A stretch of 64,000 bases of DNA from Aliivibrio wodanis (GCA_000953695.1 LN554846.1:2170001-2234000), one strand, 5' to 3'; numbered from the stretch's first letter, positions 11,494 through 23,367 are shown. A program made the numbers and translations. The notes: generated from the sequence alone by a model not told the origin.

Positions 11494-11701
11494 ATCACAC
11501 AATTAAGACACAGCATACTGCAATCAATAATTAACAATTGATTTACAAATGAGCGTCCCGTATCTTACTTCTATCCCAATTAAAGATGTCCAAAGCTCAT
11601 GATTAAGTCAAAACGAAATATCTTCGAAAAAAATAATAAACTGTCTCTTTTTAATGCTCTTATCGCTCTAAACGAAAAGAAACAAAAAATTGCCAATTTA
11701 A

Positions 11702-11735
11702 AATAAAAAAAGCAGCTGTAATTAGCTGCTTTTTT
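11702..11735 (-). terminator. Intrinsic terminator of selO
   Basis: AGCAGCT/AGCTGCT hairpin followed on the minus strand by TTTTTTTATTT, 45 bp after the selO stop. Confidence 0.85.
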
Positions 11736-11781
11736 ATAACAAATTCGTGTAAATACTTTAATTACCATTATTAAAGAGCAA

Positions 11782-13239
11782 TTAAGAAGAACAACTAATC
11801 TCCATTTTCTTACCCCATTCAGGAGGTAATTGAGCATATTGTCTAAACTCAGTATGTTCTTCAAATGGCTTTTCTAATAATAACGATAATATTTCTAATT
11901 CACTAAAATCGCCCTGTTGAGCTTTATCAATAGCCTGCTGCGCCAAATAATTTCTAAGAATATATTTAGGATTGAACCCTCTCATTTTCTCACAACGAAG
12001 TTCAACGCTATCCTCTTCCAATTCACAGCGGGTTAAATATAAATCCACCCACAACGTTGCTGCTTCTCGGTCAACAAACAGATCGATAATTATTTGCTTA
12101 TCTTTACTATCCAAATAAGAAAGTGTTCGCATAAATAGAGTGTAATCCACCGCATTTTGTGACAACAACTCAAACATTGATTCAAATAAGCGACTGTCTC
12201 CTTCATGCTTAGAAAGGAGTCCCAATTTATCTCTCATTAATTGACTAAAGTAACCGTGAAGCTGCGTTTCATATTGATCTAAAGAGGACTCTAAATCTGA
12301 CTTATCAATTAATGGGGATAGAGAATGCGCCAGAGCTGACAAGTTCCACAAGCCAATTCTTGGTTGCTGATTAAAGGCATAACGCCCTTGATAATCAGAA
12401 TGATTACAAATATAACCAGGTTCATAATCATCAAGAAAACCAAAAGGACCATAATCAAAGGTTTGGCCAATAATCGACATGTTATCGGTATTCATTACAC
12501 CGTGAGCAAAACCAACCGCCTGCCATTGCGCAATCATATAAGCAGTACGATCAACAATCTCATTAAACATAGCAGCGTAAGGTTTATCAGAATGAGCACA
12601 ATCAGGGAAATGCCATTCAATTACTTTATCCGCTAATAATTTTTGCTCTGCCAATAAATTGGAATAAAAAAGATGTTCAAAATGCCCAAATCGAATATGA
12701 GTCTCTGCGACTCTAATAAGTAAGGCTCCCGTTTCGTAACCCTCTCTAAAGACAGGAGTATCACTGGTCATCATCCCTAATGCTCTTGTTGTTGGGATCC
12801 CTAAGCCTGCCATCGCCTCACTACACAAATACTCTCGGATAGTAGAGCGTAATACCGCACGGCCATCACCAGTGCGTGAATACGGCGTTCGACCAGCACC
12901 TTTGAGGTGAAGATCGAAACTAACTCCTGATTTATCAGCAAGTTCACCTAGTAACAGTCCTCGTCCATCTCCGAGATCTGGATTGTAACTACCAAATTGA
13001 TGCCCCGCATATTTCATTGCTAAAGGAGAAAAAACAGAAGGAAGATTATCACCCGAAAATGCAGACAATAATTCAGGTGCATCCTCTGGGATCAGAGGCA
13101 GACCAAATTGCTCCGCTAACTCACTATTCCACATAATCCAACGCGTATTATCTAACGGACTAGGGTTTACATGAGTAAAGAGACAACGAGGTAATTCAGA
13201 GTAACGAGTAGTAATCGAAAAAGCGTTCCAAAAAGACAT
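11782..13239 (-). CDS. selO: SelO (YdiU), protein adenylyltransferase
   Basis: Pseudokinase-fold enzyme that binds ATP in inverted orientation and AMPylates Ser/Thr/Tyr of proteins, linked to redox stress. It has 485 residues. Signatures seen: [24 protein letters not shown] (quoted in part), [11 protein letters not shown] with the catalytic-region Lys and Gly, [31 protein letters not shown] and [13 protein letters not shown] (metal-binding Asn/Asp). The C-terminus EISCSS retains the conserved Cys that is selenocysteine in animal homologues. The start gives MSFWNAFS. It is probably monocistronic. Confidence 0.93.
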   Translation of the reverse strand: MSFWNAFSITTRYSELPRCLFTHVNPSPLDNTRWIMWNSELAEQFGLPLIPEDAPELLSAFSGDNLPSVFSPLAMKYAGHQFGSYNPDLGDGRGLLLGELADKSGVSFDLHLKGAGRTPYSRTGDGRAVLRSTIREYLCSEAMAGLGIPTTRALGMMTSDTPVFREGYETGALLIRVAETHIRFGHFEHLFYSNLLAEQKLLADKVIEWHFPDCAHSDKPYAAMFNEIVDRTAYMIAQWQAVGFAHGVMNTDNMSIIGQTFDYGPFGFLDDYEPGYICNHSDYQGRYAFNQQPRIGLWNLSALAHSLSPLIDKSDLESSLDQYETQLHGYFSQLMRDKLGLLSKHEGDSRLFESMFELLSQNAVDYTLFMRTLSYLDSKDKQIIIDLFVDREAATLWVDLYLTRCELEEDSVELRCEKMRGFNPKYILRNYLAQQAIDKAQQGDFSELEILSLLLEKPFEEHTEFRQYAQLPPEWGKKMEISCSS

Positions 13240-13303
13240 TTGTGCATTCCATTAACGAGCAATGTCGTAACGCTAGCATATTGATAAATGATATGACAGA
13301 AAT

Positions 13304-13343
13304 GAAAAAAGCCGCACTAACTATGAGGTTAATGCGGCTTTTT
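13304..13343 (-). terminator. Terminator of the tRNA-Arg gene
   Basis: GCCGCA/TGCGGC arms around a 16-nt loop, flanked by A and T runs. On the minus strand it lies directly after the tRNA 3' end. Confidence 0.8.
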
Positions 13344-13348
13344 CAATT

Positions 13349-13425
13349 TGGTACGCCCTGAAGGATTCGAACCTTCGACCACCTCCTTAGAAGGGAGGTG
13401 CTCTATCCAGCTGAGCTAAGGGCGC
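13349..13425 (-). tRNA. tRNA-Arg (anticodon UCU)
   Basis: 77-nt cloverleaf on the minus strand. Acceptor GCGCCCT pairs with AGGGCGT (first pair G-U), the D-arm is TAGCTCAGCTGGATAGAGC, the anticodon loop CTTCTAA is closed by CCTCC/GGAGG, and the T-arm GAAGG-TTCGAAT-CCTTC is followed by an encoded CCA. Anticodon TCT reads AGA/AGG. It is a lone gene with its own terminator and shows no adjacent integrase or attachment-site duplication. Confidence 0.96.
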
Positions 13426-13604
13426 TCTATGGGGTAGGATTATACGAATATACGAAAACAGATCAATCCTTTTCTTATCATTATCTTACTGAATGCTGAA
13501 AAATAAAGCAGATTGCCTATTGTTTGATTAAATATAGACCTTTAACTTCATGTTCAATAGCATATTTATAAGTACTATTATTTTTATAACTTCACAAACG
13601 GAGA

Positions 13605-13620
13605 AAGCAATCGTTTGCGT
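13605..13620 (+). promoter_or_regulatory. PurR-box match upstream of folD
   Basis: AAGCAATCGTTTGCGT fits the E. coli PurR consensus ANGCAANCGNTTNCNT at every fixed position. It lies 70 bp before the folD ATG, inside the expected promoter region. Confidence 0.6.
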
Positions 13621-13689
13621 CTAGCTATTACTATTTAATTCTGAGACAATACGCACGTCAATCAGTCAAAGCCCTTGTATAGGATTATT

Positions 13690-14547
13690 ATGACCGCTCA
13701 AATTATCGATGGAAAACTTATCTCCCAAACTGTTCGCTCAGAAGTTGGGGCTCGTGTTAAAGCTCGCGTAGAAGCCGGATTACGTGCTCCAGGGCTAGCC
13801 GTAGTATTAGTAGGACAAGATCCTGCCTCTCAAGTCTATGTTGGAAGCAAACGTCGAGCTTGTGAAGAAGTCGGCTTTATTTCAAAATCTTATGATTTAC
13901 CAACGACAACAACAGAAGCGGAATTGCTGTCTATTATTGACACATTAAATCAAGATGCTGAAATTGATGGTATTTTAGTTCAGCTTCCTCTTCCTGCGGG
14001 AATGGATAGCACTAAAATTTTAGAGCATATTGATCCTGAAAAAGATGTCGATGGTTTCCACCCATATAATGTTGGTCGCTTATCTCAACGTATTCCTAAA
14101 TTACGTTCATGCACGCCAAAAGGCATCATCACTCTGCTTGACCGTTACAATATTCAAGTACGTGGAATGCACGCAGTTGTTGTTGGTGCATCAAATATCG
14201 TTGGTCGCCCAATGACGTTAGAGTTACTTCTTGCAGGCTGTACCACCACCACTTGTCACCGATTCACAAAAGATCTTGAACACCATATTCGTCAAGCCGA
14301 TCTAGTTGTGGTTGCGGTTGGTAAACCAAACTTCATTCCTGGAGAGTGGATAAAAGAAGGTGCCGTTGTGGTCGATGTAGGCATCAATCGCCTAGATTCA
14401 GGTAAATTAATTGGTGATGTTGAATACGATGTAGCAAAAACAAAAGCAAGTTACATCACCCCTGTTCCTGGTGGCGTAGGTCCAATGACAGTGGCTAGTT
14501 TGATTGAGAATACCTTATTAGCTTGTGAGCAATACCACAGTAAATAA
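13690..14547 (+). CDS. folD: Methylenetetrahydrofolate dehydrogenase/cyclohydrolase
   Basis: Bifunctional enzyme interconverting 5,10-methylene-, methenyl- and 10-formyl-THF. It has 285 residues. Signatures [20 protein letters not shown] (Lys in YVGSK, about residue 54) and the C-terminal [18 protein letters not shown] are intact; the NADP-binding segment is [13 protein letters not shown]. The start at 13690 gives [11 protein letters not shown]; the upstream in-frame codon adds only MYRII, which lacks family support. A PurR-box match upstream suggests purine control. The fhs product at 40.2 kb makes 10-formyl-THF from formate in the same pool. Confidence 0.96.
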   Translation: MTAQIIDGKLISQTVRSEVGARVKARVEAGLRAPGLAVVLVGQDPASQVYVGSKRRACEEVGFISKSYDLPTTTTEAELLSIIDTLNQDAEIDGILVQLPLPAGMDSTKILEHIDPEKDVDGFHPYNVGRLSQRIPKLRSCTPKGIITLLDRYNIQVRGMHAVVVGASNIVGRPMTLELLLAGCTTTTCHRFTKDLEHHIRQADLVVVAVGKPNFIPGEWIKEGAVVVDVGINRLDSGKLIGDVEYDVAKTKASYITPVPGGVGPMTVASLIENTLLACEQYHSK

Positions 14548-14575
14548 CAAAACTTATTAACAAAAATATCAATTA

Positions 14576-14602
14576 GCGAGCTTATTAGGCTCGCTTTTTT
14601 TA
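14576..14602 (+). terminator. Intrinsic terminator of folD
   Basis: GCGAGC/GCTCGC hairpin with a seven-base loop and a TTTTTTT tail. Confidence 0.87.
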
Positions 14603-14732
14603 TATCTGCGCACTGCCACATTTCTCGATTAATTTTTACTCTATTTTCGGTTTTTTCTTGGACAAAATAAGGGTTTAGTTACTAACCTTAGATAAGAACG
14701 ATTCGAACTATGGACGACAAGAGGAAATGGAT

Positions 14733-16667
14733 ATGAGTATTTTTGACCACTATCAAGCCCGTTATGAAGCAGCAAAAGATGAAGAAATATCACTGCAGGA
14801 TTTCTTGTCATTATGTAGTAACGACAAAAGTGCTTATGCAAATGCAGCAGAAAGGCTTCTTATCGCCATTGGTGAACCAGAAGTAATCGACACTGCACTT
14901 GATCCTCAGCTGAGTCGTATTTTTTCTAATCGTGTCATCTCTCGCTATGAGACCTTTAAAGACTTCTATGGTATGGAGGAGCCAATTGAACAAATTGTTT
15001 CTTATCTTAAACATGCAGCTCAAGGTCTCGAAGAGCGCAAACAAGTACTTTACCTATTAGGTCCAGTAGGTGGCGGTAAATCATCATTAGCTGAAAAACT
15101 AAAAAGCTTAATGCAGAAGTTACCCATTTATGTCTTGAGTGCTAATGGAGAACGAAGCCCTGTCAACGACCACCCTTTCTGTTTATTTGATGTCACAGAA
15201 GATGGCGAGTTACTAAAAAAAGAATACGGTATTGAGCCTCGCAACCTACGTTCAATAATGTCTCCGTGGGCAGCAAAGCGATTACATGAATTCGGTGGTG
15301 ACATTACCAAATTTAAAGTGATCAAAGTTCACCCATCAATTCTCGACCAAATCGGGATAGCAAAAACCGAACCAGGTGATGAAAACAATCAAGATATCTC
15401 ATCTCTTGTTGGTAAAGTAGATATTCGTCAATTAGAGCATTTTGCCCAAGATGATCCCGATGCATATAGTTATTCAGGATCACTCTGTAAAGCCAACCAA
15501 GGCTTAATGGAGTTTGTAGAGATGTTTAAAGCACCAATCAAAGTACTTCACCCTCTACTAACGGCAACACAAGAAGGTAACTTCAACGGCACAGAAGGAT
15601 TATCAGCCCTGCCTTTTGATGGCATGATTTTAGCTCACTCAAATGAGTCAGAATGGCAAACTTTCCGAAACAATAAAAACAATGAGGCCTTTCTAGATAG
15701 GGTATACATAGTTAAAGTTCCTTATTGTTTACGCGTATCAGAAGAAGTAAAAATCTACCAAAAGCTATTGGAACACAGTGAGCTTTATCATGCCCCTTGC
15801 GCCCCAAGTACCTTAGATATTTTGGCTCAGTTCTCTATATTGTCTCGCCTTAAAGATCCTGAAAATTCATCACTGTTCTCTAAAATGCGTGTTTATGATG
15901 GTGAAACACTTAAAGACACCGATCCAAAAGCCAAAAGTTACCAAGAATATAAAGACTTCGCCGGAGTCGATGAAGGGATGTCAGGCTTATCAACTCGATT
16001 CTCCTTTAAGATCCTTTCACGCGTATTTAACTTTGATCAAACTGAAGTTGCAGCAAATCCTGTTCACCTCTTCTACGTCATTGAACAACAAATTGAGCGT
16101 GAACAGTTTGCTCAAGACATTGCAGATAAGTACACCGAATTTGTAAAAGGTTTCTTAGTGCCTAAATACATAGAGTTTATTGGCAAAGAGATCCAAACCG
16201 CTTATCTCGAATCTTACTCTGAATATGGTCAAAATATCTTTGACCGCTATGTTGTCTATGCCGATTTTTGGATACAAGACCAAGAGTTCCGTGACCCAGA
16301 TACCGGACAATTATTTGACCGCTCAGCCCTTAATGATGAGCTAGAAAAAATAGAGAAAACTGCTGGAATAAGTAACCCAAAAGATTTCCGAAACGAAATC
16401 GTAAATTTTGTTCTGCGGGCTAAAGCCAATAATAATGGCCAAAATCCAATATGGACAAGTTACGAAAAACTGCGTGTCGTTATTGAGAAAAAAATGTTCT
16501 CAAATACTGAAGATCTACTACCTGTAATTTCCTTTAATGGCAAAACATCCACCGATGATCAGAAAAAACACGACGATTTTGTCGCTCGAATGATGGAAAA
16601 AGGCTACACCAGAAAGCAAGTTCGCCTCTTGGCAGAATGGTACTTACGTGTACGTAAATCTTCATAA
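14733..16667 (+). CDS. prkA: PrkA/YeaG serine protein kinase
   Basis: AAA+-type protein kinase related to B. subtilis PrkA and E. coli YeaG, induced by starvation and stress. It has 644 residues, identical to the E. coli length. The Walker A GPVGGGKS is at residues 110-117 in the N-terminal AAA domain; the C-terminal PrkA domain (about 395-640) has the family tracts LSTRFSFKILSRVFN and KGYTRKQVRLLAEWYL. The ATG at 14733 (MSIFDHYQARYEAAKDEE) is used because the GAGGA Shine-Dalgarno touches the ATG at 14727. It is the first gene of the prkA-yeaH-ycgB operon. Confidence 0.94.
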   Translation: MSIFDHYQARYEAAKDEEISLQDFLSLCSNDKSAYANAAERLLIAIGEPEVIDTALDPQLSRIFSNRVISRYETFKDFYGMEEPIEQIVSYLKHAAQGLEERKQVLYLLGPVGGGKSSLAEKLKSLMQKLPIYVLSANGERSPVNDHPFCLFDVTEDGELLKKEYGIEPRNLRSIMSPWAAKRLHEFGGDITKFKVIKVHPSILDQIGIAKTEPGDENNQDISSLVGKVDIRQLEHFAQDDPDAYSYSGSLCKANQGLMEFVEMFKAPIKVLHPLLTATQEGNFNGTEGLSALPFDGMILAHSNESEWQTFRNNKNNEAFLDRVYIVKVPYCLRVSEEVKIYQKLLEHSELYHAPCAPSTLDILAQFSILSRLKDPENSSLFSKMRVYDGETLKDTDPKAKSYQEYKDFAGVDEGMSGLSTRFSFKILSRVFNFDQTEVAANPVHLFYVIEQQIEREQFAQDIADKYTEFVKGFLVPKYIEFIGKEIQTAYLESYSEYGQNIFDRYVVYADFWIQDQEFRDPDTGQLFDRSALNDELEKIEKTAGISNPKDFRNEIVNFVLRAKANNNGQNPIWTSYEKLRVVIEKKMFSNTEDLLPVISFNGKTSTDDQKKHDDFVARMMEKGYTRKQVRLLAEWYLRVRKSS

Positions 16668-16744
16668 TAAAACTCTTTTATTTTCGAGATTATGTTGCAG
16701 CTCATTACTTAATGGGCTGCCCCTAGCAAAATAAGGGGTAACTA

Positions 16745-18013
16745 ATGGCTCAATTTATTGATAGAAGATTAAACGGGAAAAAGAAAAGTACCGTGAATAG
16801 ACAGCGCTTTATCCGCCGTCATCAAGAACAAATTAAACGTGCCGTCTCTGATGCCGTTAATCAGCGTTCAGTGACAAACATAGAAGGCGGTGAAAGTATC
16901 TCGATACCTAAGGGAGATATCTCTGAGCCTGCTTTCCATCAAGGACAAGGCGGAATACGTGAACGCGTGCTTCCTGGTAATGATCAATTCATCAAAGGCG
17001 ATAAAATTGAACGCCCACAAGGTGGCAGTGGCAGTGGTGCGGGAGACGGCGATGCCAGCGCTGATGGAGAAGGCGAAGATGAGTTTAGTTTTCAAATTTC
17101 CAAAGATGAATATTTAGATATTTTATTTGAAGAACTTGAACTACCTAATTTAGAAAAGAATCAAGTTCAGAAAATTACAGAGTGGGAAACCCATCGAGCA
17201 GGCTACCAAACGGCTGGCGTTCCTTCTAATATCGATATTGTTCGTTCATTACAGCAATCCCTTGCCCGCAGAACCGCCATGACGGCAGGAAAAAAACGAC
17301 TGCTTGCTGAATTAGAAAAAGAGTTAGAGGAGATTGAAAACAGCGAACCTGCTCAACCTCTCTCTGTACGTAAGATGAAAGAAGAAATCGAAACATTACG
17401 AGAAAGAATTAAGCACGTACCTTATATTGATTCTTTTGATTTACGTTATAAAAATTACGAACGCACCCCTATTCCATCAAGTCAGGCGGTCATGTTCTGT
17501 TTAATGGATGTGTCAGGCTCAATGGATCAAGCAACAAAAGACATTGCAAAACGTTTTTATGTACTACTTTATCTTTTCCTTACTCGTACCTATGAAAATG
17601 TCGAAGTTGTTTTTATTCGTCATCATACTCAAGCAAAAGAAGTTAATGAACACGACTTTTTCTACTCCCAAGAAACGGGAGGAACAATGGTATCCAGTGC
17701 ATTAAAACTAATGAAAGAAGTAATTGCTGAGCGGTTCCCAGTCAATGAATGGAACATCTATGCAGCTCAGGCTTCTGATGGCGATAACTGGGCTGATGAC
17801 TCACCCAAATGTAAAGAGTTGCTTACCGCATCTATTCTCCCAGATTGCCAGTACTACTCTTACATTGAAATAACCAAACGCCACCATCAAACCTTATGGG
17901 CAGAATATGAAAAGCTCGCTCAGGGATTTGATAATTTTGCGATGAAAAACATTCGCTCGGTTGAAGATATCTACCCGATTTTCAGAGAGTTGTTTCAAAA
18001 ACAATTGGCTTAG
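16745..18013 (+). CDS. yeaH: YeaH, DUF444 VWA-like protein
   Basis: Conserved protein of 422 residues that accompanies PrkA and SpoVR in many proteobacteria; its biochemical role is unknown. The N-terminus is basic ([21 protein letters not shown]), followed by a Gly/Asp/Glu-rich linker near residues 95-112. The C-terminal half is a von Willebrand A-like fold with a MIDAS-type DVSGSMD and a [13 protein letters not shown] segment. It lies 77 bp after prkA and 8 bp before ycgB, hence one operon. Confidence 0.92.
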   Translation: MAQFIDRRLNGKKKSTVNRQRFIRRHQEQIKRAVSDAVNQRSVTNIEGGESISIPKGDISEPAFHQGQGGIRERVLPGNDQFIKGDKIERPQGGSGSGAGDGDASADGEGEDEFSFQISKDEYLDILFEELELPNLEKNQVQKITEWETHRAGYQTAGVPSNIDIVRSLQQSLARRTAMTAGKKRLLAELEKELEEIENSEPAQPLSVRKMKEEIETLRERIKHVPYIDSFDLRYKNYERTPIPSSQAVMFCLMDVSGSMDQATKDIAKRFYVLLYLFLTRTYENVEVVFIRHHTQAKEVNEHDFFYSQETGGTMVSSALKLMKEVIAERFPVNEWNIYAAQASDGDNWADDSPKCKELLTASILPDCQYYSYIEITKRHHQTLWAEYEKLAQGFDNFAMKNIRSVEDIYPIFRELFQKQLA

Positions 18014-18021
18014 GAGGCACT

Positions 18022-19539
18022 ATGAAAAGGAAAGCAATGCTACCTGACGGGCCAGATTGGACCTTTCAAATGCTAGAGCAATACCATATTGAGATAAAAA
18101 AAGTCGCAGAATTTTATCGCCTAGATACTTATCCCAATCAGATTGAGATTATTACCGCTGAGCAAATGATGGATGCTTACTCTAGTGTCGGTATGCCGAT
18201 TAATTACCATCACTGGTCTTTTGGTAAAAAATTCATTCAAACAGAACAAAACTATAAACATGGGCAGATGGGATTGGCCTATGAAATAGTGATCAACTCT
18301 TCCCCATGTATTGCTTATTTAATGGAAGAGAACACCATCACAATGCAAGCTTTAGTAATGGCTCACGCCTGCTATGGACATAATTCTTTTTTTAAAGGTA
18401 ATTATCTATTTCAAACATGGACAGACGCCAGTTCTATTGTTGATTATTTACTGTTCGCCCAACAATACCTCACTCAATGTGAAGAAAAATATGGGGTCGA
18501 TGAAGTAGAAAAAATCCTCGATTCTTGCCATGCCTTAATGAATTACGGCGTAGACAGATATAAACGTCCAGAGAAAATCTCAATAGCAGAAGAGAAAATC
18601 CGCCAAGAAGACAGAGAAGCCTATCTTCAATCTCAAGTAAATGACCTATGGCGAACCGTGCCAAAATCAAAAGAAGAAAACAGTGAAGAAAAAATACGAT
18701 TCCCTTCCGAGCCGCAAGAAAATATTCTTTATTTCATAGAAAAACACGCGCCATTATTAGAGTCATGGCAACGAGAAGTGGTTCGAATCATCAGGAAAAT
18801 AAGCCAATATTTTTACCCACAAAAACAAACTCAAGTGATGAATGAAGGCTGGGCTACCTTCTGGCACTATACTATTTTGAACCATTTATATGATGATGGA
18901 CTCGTCTCTGAAAAATTTATTTTAGAATTCCTACATAGTCATACTAATGTGGTTGCTCAACCAGCCTATAACAGCCCTTATTACAGTGGTATTAACCCTT
19001 ATGCTCTTGGCTTTGCTATGTTCCAAGACATTCGTCGAATATGTGAAGAACCAACCGATGAGGACAAAGAGTGGTTTCCTGATTTAGCAGGTAGTGATTG
19101 GCTCGATGCGGTGCATTTTGCTATGCATAATTTTAAGGATGAAAGTTTTATTAGCCAATATTTATCGCCTAAACTCATACGTGAATTTAAGTTATTTTCT
19201 ATTTTAGATAATGATAAAAATAAACATATTGAAGTTAATGCGATTCACGATGAGACTGGCTATCGAGAAATAAGAGAAAAGTTAGCAGCCCAATATAACC
19301 TGAGTAACTTTGAGCCTAATATTCAGGTATGGAATGTTGATGTTCGAGGAGACCGATCTTTAACACTCAGACATATTCCCTACAATAGGATCCCATTGGA
19401 TAAAAGTCATACTGAGGTGATGAAGCACCTTCATCGTCTATGGGGATTTGATGTGATTCTTGAAGAGGTTATTTCATTTAATCGAGCAGAGATTATGTCT
19501 TCTTGCCCAAAGCGTAATTATTACAATACCAGTATTTAA
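18022..19539 (+). CDS. ycgB: YcgB, SpoVR family protein
   Basis: SpoVR-family protein of 505 residues. The family is named after a B. subtilis spore-cortex gene but is widespread in non-sporulating bacteria, where it is RpoS-linked in E. coli. Visible signatures: GPDWTFQMLEQYH near the N-terminus, MAHACYGHNSFFKGNYLF, MNEGWATFWHYTI and NPYALGFAMFQDIRRICEEP. The start is 8 bp downstream of yeaH with AGGAGG in front. Its stop codon directly abuts a remnant of the MITE-like repeat described at 19539. Confidence 0.93.
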   Translation: MKRKAMLPDGPDWTFQMLEQYHIEIKKVAEFYRLDTYPNQIEIITAEQMMDAYSSVGMPINYHHWSFGKKFIQTEQNYKHGQMGLAYEIVINSSPCIAYLMEENTITMQALVMAHACYGHNSFFKGNYLFQTWTDASSIVDYLLFAQQYLTQCEEKYGVDEVEKILDSCHALMNYGVDRYKRPEKISIAEEKIRQEDREAYLQSQVNDLWRTVPKSKEENSEEKIRFPSEPQENILYFIEKHAPLLESWQREVVRIIRKISQYFYPQKQTQVMNEGWATFWHYTILNHLYDDGLVSEKFILEFLHSHTNVVAQPAYNSPYYSGINPYALGFAMFQDIRRICEEPTDEDKEWFPDLAGSDWLDAVHFAMHNFKDESFISQYLSPKLIREFKLFSILDNDKNKHIEVNAIHDETGYREIREKLAAQYNLSNFEPNIQVWNVDVRGDRSLTLRHIPYNRIPLDKSHTEVMKHLHRLWGFDVILEEVISFNRAEIMSSCPKRNYYNTSI

Positions 19540-19581
19540 TACCAATCGTAGTAAATTACTGGTCGCCCTAGCGGTTAAATA
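19539..19581 (+). repeat. Left-end fragment of the 162-bp palindromic element
   Basis: ATACCAATCGTAGTAAAT begins at the last base of the ycgB stop codon. About 43 bp align with the left end of the element at 46416, with a few substitutions; the right inverted repeat is missing. Confidence 0.65.
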
Positions 19582-19582
19582 G

Positions 19583-19619
19583 AAAAAGCCTTGAGATATC
19601 GCTACCTCAAGGCTTTATT
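19583..19619. terminator. Bidirectional terminator between ycgB and icd
   Basis: Eleven-bp arms AAAGCCTTGAG/CTCAAGGCTTT, with A-rich sequence on the left (T-tract for minus) and TTTATTTTAT on the right. Confidence 0.85.
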
Positions 19620-19652
19620 TTATCTACCGACTATTTATAAGTAATCGATAAA

Positions 19653-21881
<2,229 letters not shown>

Positions 21882-21952
21882 TTAATTTCCCTATTTAATC
21901 TACAAAACCCGTAACAAAACGTATAATAGGCTTTGTAATTTACCGACTTTAG

Positions 21953-21992
21953 ATACCAATTCTAGTAATTATCTAATTAATTGCATTGGTAT
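21953..21992. repeat. 40-bp palindrome with 8-bp terminal inverted repeats
   Basis: ATACCAAT and ATTGGTAT form exact terminal inverted repeats around a 24-bp AT-rich centre. The left end also shares the TAGTAA block with the larger element at 46416, so it may be a reduced relative. It sits in the icd-rluE divergent promoter region. Confidence 0.6.
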
Positions 21993-22094
21993 TATTTTTA
22001 TTAGTCTCTTGTTTCACGCGCGTATTATAGCGAAAAGCGGCGAACTTTAAAACTAAACGCCACAAAAGCTTTACAATTTTGCAAGGTAGTTAAC

Positions 22095-22715
22095 ATGACA
22101 TTCAAGCGTTCCCCTAATTGGAAAAAACCAGCTTTTAAGAAAAAAACGACTCAAAAGCCACGCCCTGCACCAAAAGATCGTAAAGTCCTTATCTTTAATA
22201 AACCTTTTGATGTACTGAGTCAATTTACCGATGACCAACATCGCCAGACGCTCGCAGATTTTATTTCAGTAAAAGATGTTTATGCCGCTGGTCGCCTTGA
22301 TCGCGATAGCGAAGGGTTATTAATCTTGACCAATGATGGTGTCCTGCAAGCTCGTTTAACACAACCTGAATCGAAATCACCAAAAACCTATTGGGTACAA
22401 GTTGAAGGCGATCCAACCGAAGAAGATTTAGAAAAACTTCGTCAAGGCGTCGAATTAAAAGATGGCATGACACTGCCAGCAAAAGTAGAAATGATGACAG
22501 AACCTGATTTATGGGAGCGTAATCCTCCGGTTCGATTCCGAGCTGCTATTCCAACCACTTGGATTGCAATAACGATTATTGAAGGCCGTAATCGTCAAGT
22601 TCGACGCATGACTGCACATATTGGTTTTCCAACGTTACGTTTAATTCGTTACTCAATGGGCGATTGGACTATAAAAGATGTCCCTCACGGTGAATGGAAA
22701 GAAGTCACTCTGTAG
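22095..22715 (+). CDS. rluE: 23S rRNA pseudouridine(2457) synthase
   Basis: RsuA-family pseudouridine synthase. In E. coli, RluE modifies U2457 of 23S rRNA. It has 206 residues with a basic N-terminal extension ([14 protein letters not shown]). The catalytic Asp is in [18 protein letters not shown], and the C-terminal [21 protein letters not shown] is diagnostic. It lacks the S4 domain of RsuA/RluB, as expected for RluE. It is divergent from icd. Confidence 0.93.
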   Translation: MTFKRSPNWKKPAFKKKTTQKPRPAPKDRKVLIFNKPFDVLSQFTDDQHRQTLADFISVKDVYAAGRLDRDSEGLLILTNDGVLQARLTQPESKSPKTYWVQVEGDPTEEDLEKLRQGVELKDGMTLPAKVEMMTEPDLWERNPPVRFRAAIPTTWIAITIIEGRNRQVRRMTAHIGFPTLRLIRYSMGDWTIKDVPHGEWKEVTL

Positions 22716-22819
22716 TCACAACAATAAGATATGTAAATATTAAGTTAAAAAAGCGCTACACGTTTAGTGTTTTTTCACTTAGACTCAAGAAAAGACGATG
22801 AAGTTATGAAGGAATAAAA

Positions 22820-22993
22820 ATGAATGTAATCATTAAGGTAGCAGGGATTGCTAGCGTACTATTATTATCAGCCTGTGCTCCAGCAGATAGAGCAGATATA
22901 AACTCTACTGAACTGACTAACGAGCATTATAAGAACCAAGAAAAACAACAACAAAACTGTATGCTAACAGGTGAAATTGGTTGTGCTGATTAG
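22820..22993 (+). CDS. Small predicted lipoprotein (57 residues)
   Basis: Short ORF with GAAGGA eight bases upstream of the ATG. The product begins MNVIIKVAGIASVLLLSAC, a full lipoprotein signal with lipobox LSAC (Cys19). The 39-residue mature part is polar and Q/N-rich (NQEKQQQN) and ends with two cysteines (NCMLTGEIGCAD) that could form a disulfide. No known family recognised. A terminator follows at 23014. Confidence 0.7.
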   Translation: MNVIIKVAGIASVLLLSACAPADRADINSTELTNEHYKNQEKQQQNCMLTGEIGCAD

Positions 22994-23013
22994 TTAAGCT
23001 TAGAATAACGAAT

Positions 23014-23051
23014 AAAAAAGGCCCGATAGAATCACAACTATCGGGCCTTAA
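23014..23051. terminator. Terminator between the small lipoprotein and the 90-residue unknown
   Basis: GGCCCGATAG/CTATCGGGCC hairpin. The minus strand carries TTTTTTATTC (good U-tract), while the plus strand has only TTAATTT, so it serves mainly the minus-strand gene. Confidence 0.8.
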
Positions 23052-23094
23052 TTTCAACATCAAAAAGACAGTTTACTGCCCTTTCATATTGAGT

Positions 23095-23367
23095 TTATTC
23101 ATCACCCATAAAGCTCATATCTGGTAATGATTCTAAATTTTCTTTATAGCGTTTTTGGTTAAATTCTGCGCCATTTTTCATCACATCAAAGACTTCAACG
23201 GCTAACGCACACGCCATCATTTCAATTGCATCTTCTCGTGGATTACCCGTCATTACCAAGCGCATTAATGTCTCTTTAACTGCAACTGGGCTGCCATCTT
23301 CAATTTGATTTTTTACGGTTTCAATCAATGTTTCTTCAGTCATGAAATCGTCTTGTTGATCTGTCAT
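23095..23367 (-). CDS. Conserved-looking hypothetical protein, 90 residues
   Basis: Not recognised. Acidic, probably all-helical cytoplasmic protein without signal or membrane segment. It has the regular amphipathic run TEETLIETVKNQIEDGSPVA and the tract NPREDAIEMMACALAVEVFD in the middle, ending in SLPDMSFMGDE. An AAG-type Shine-Dalgarno (AGAAGTAAG) precedes the ATG, and a terminator follows its stop, which supports it as a real gene. It stands alone, divergent from the chemoreceptor. Confidence 0.65.
   Translation of the reverse strand: MTDQQDDFMTEETLIETVKNQIEDGSPVAVKETLMRLVMTGNPREDAIEMMACALAVEVFDVMKNGAEFNQKRYKENLESLPDMSFMGDE

Noticed and set aside
11580-11864. 94-codon minus-strand frame after selO
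   Set aside because: It overlaps the selO 3' end in another frame and crosses the selO terminator; its composition is low-complexity aromatic/basic with no ribosome-binding site.
13349-13425. tRNA-Arg as an integration site of a genomic island
   Set aside because: No integrase, direct repeat of the tRNA 3' end or foreign-looking genes on either side; neighbours selO and folD are core genes.
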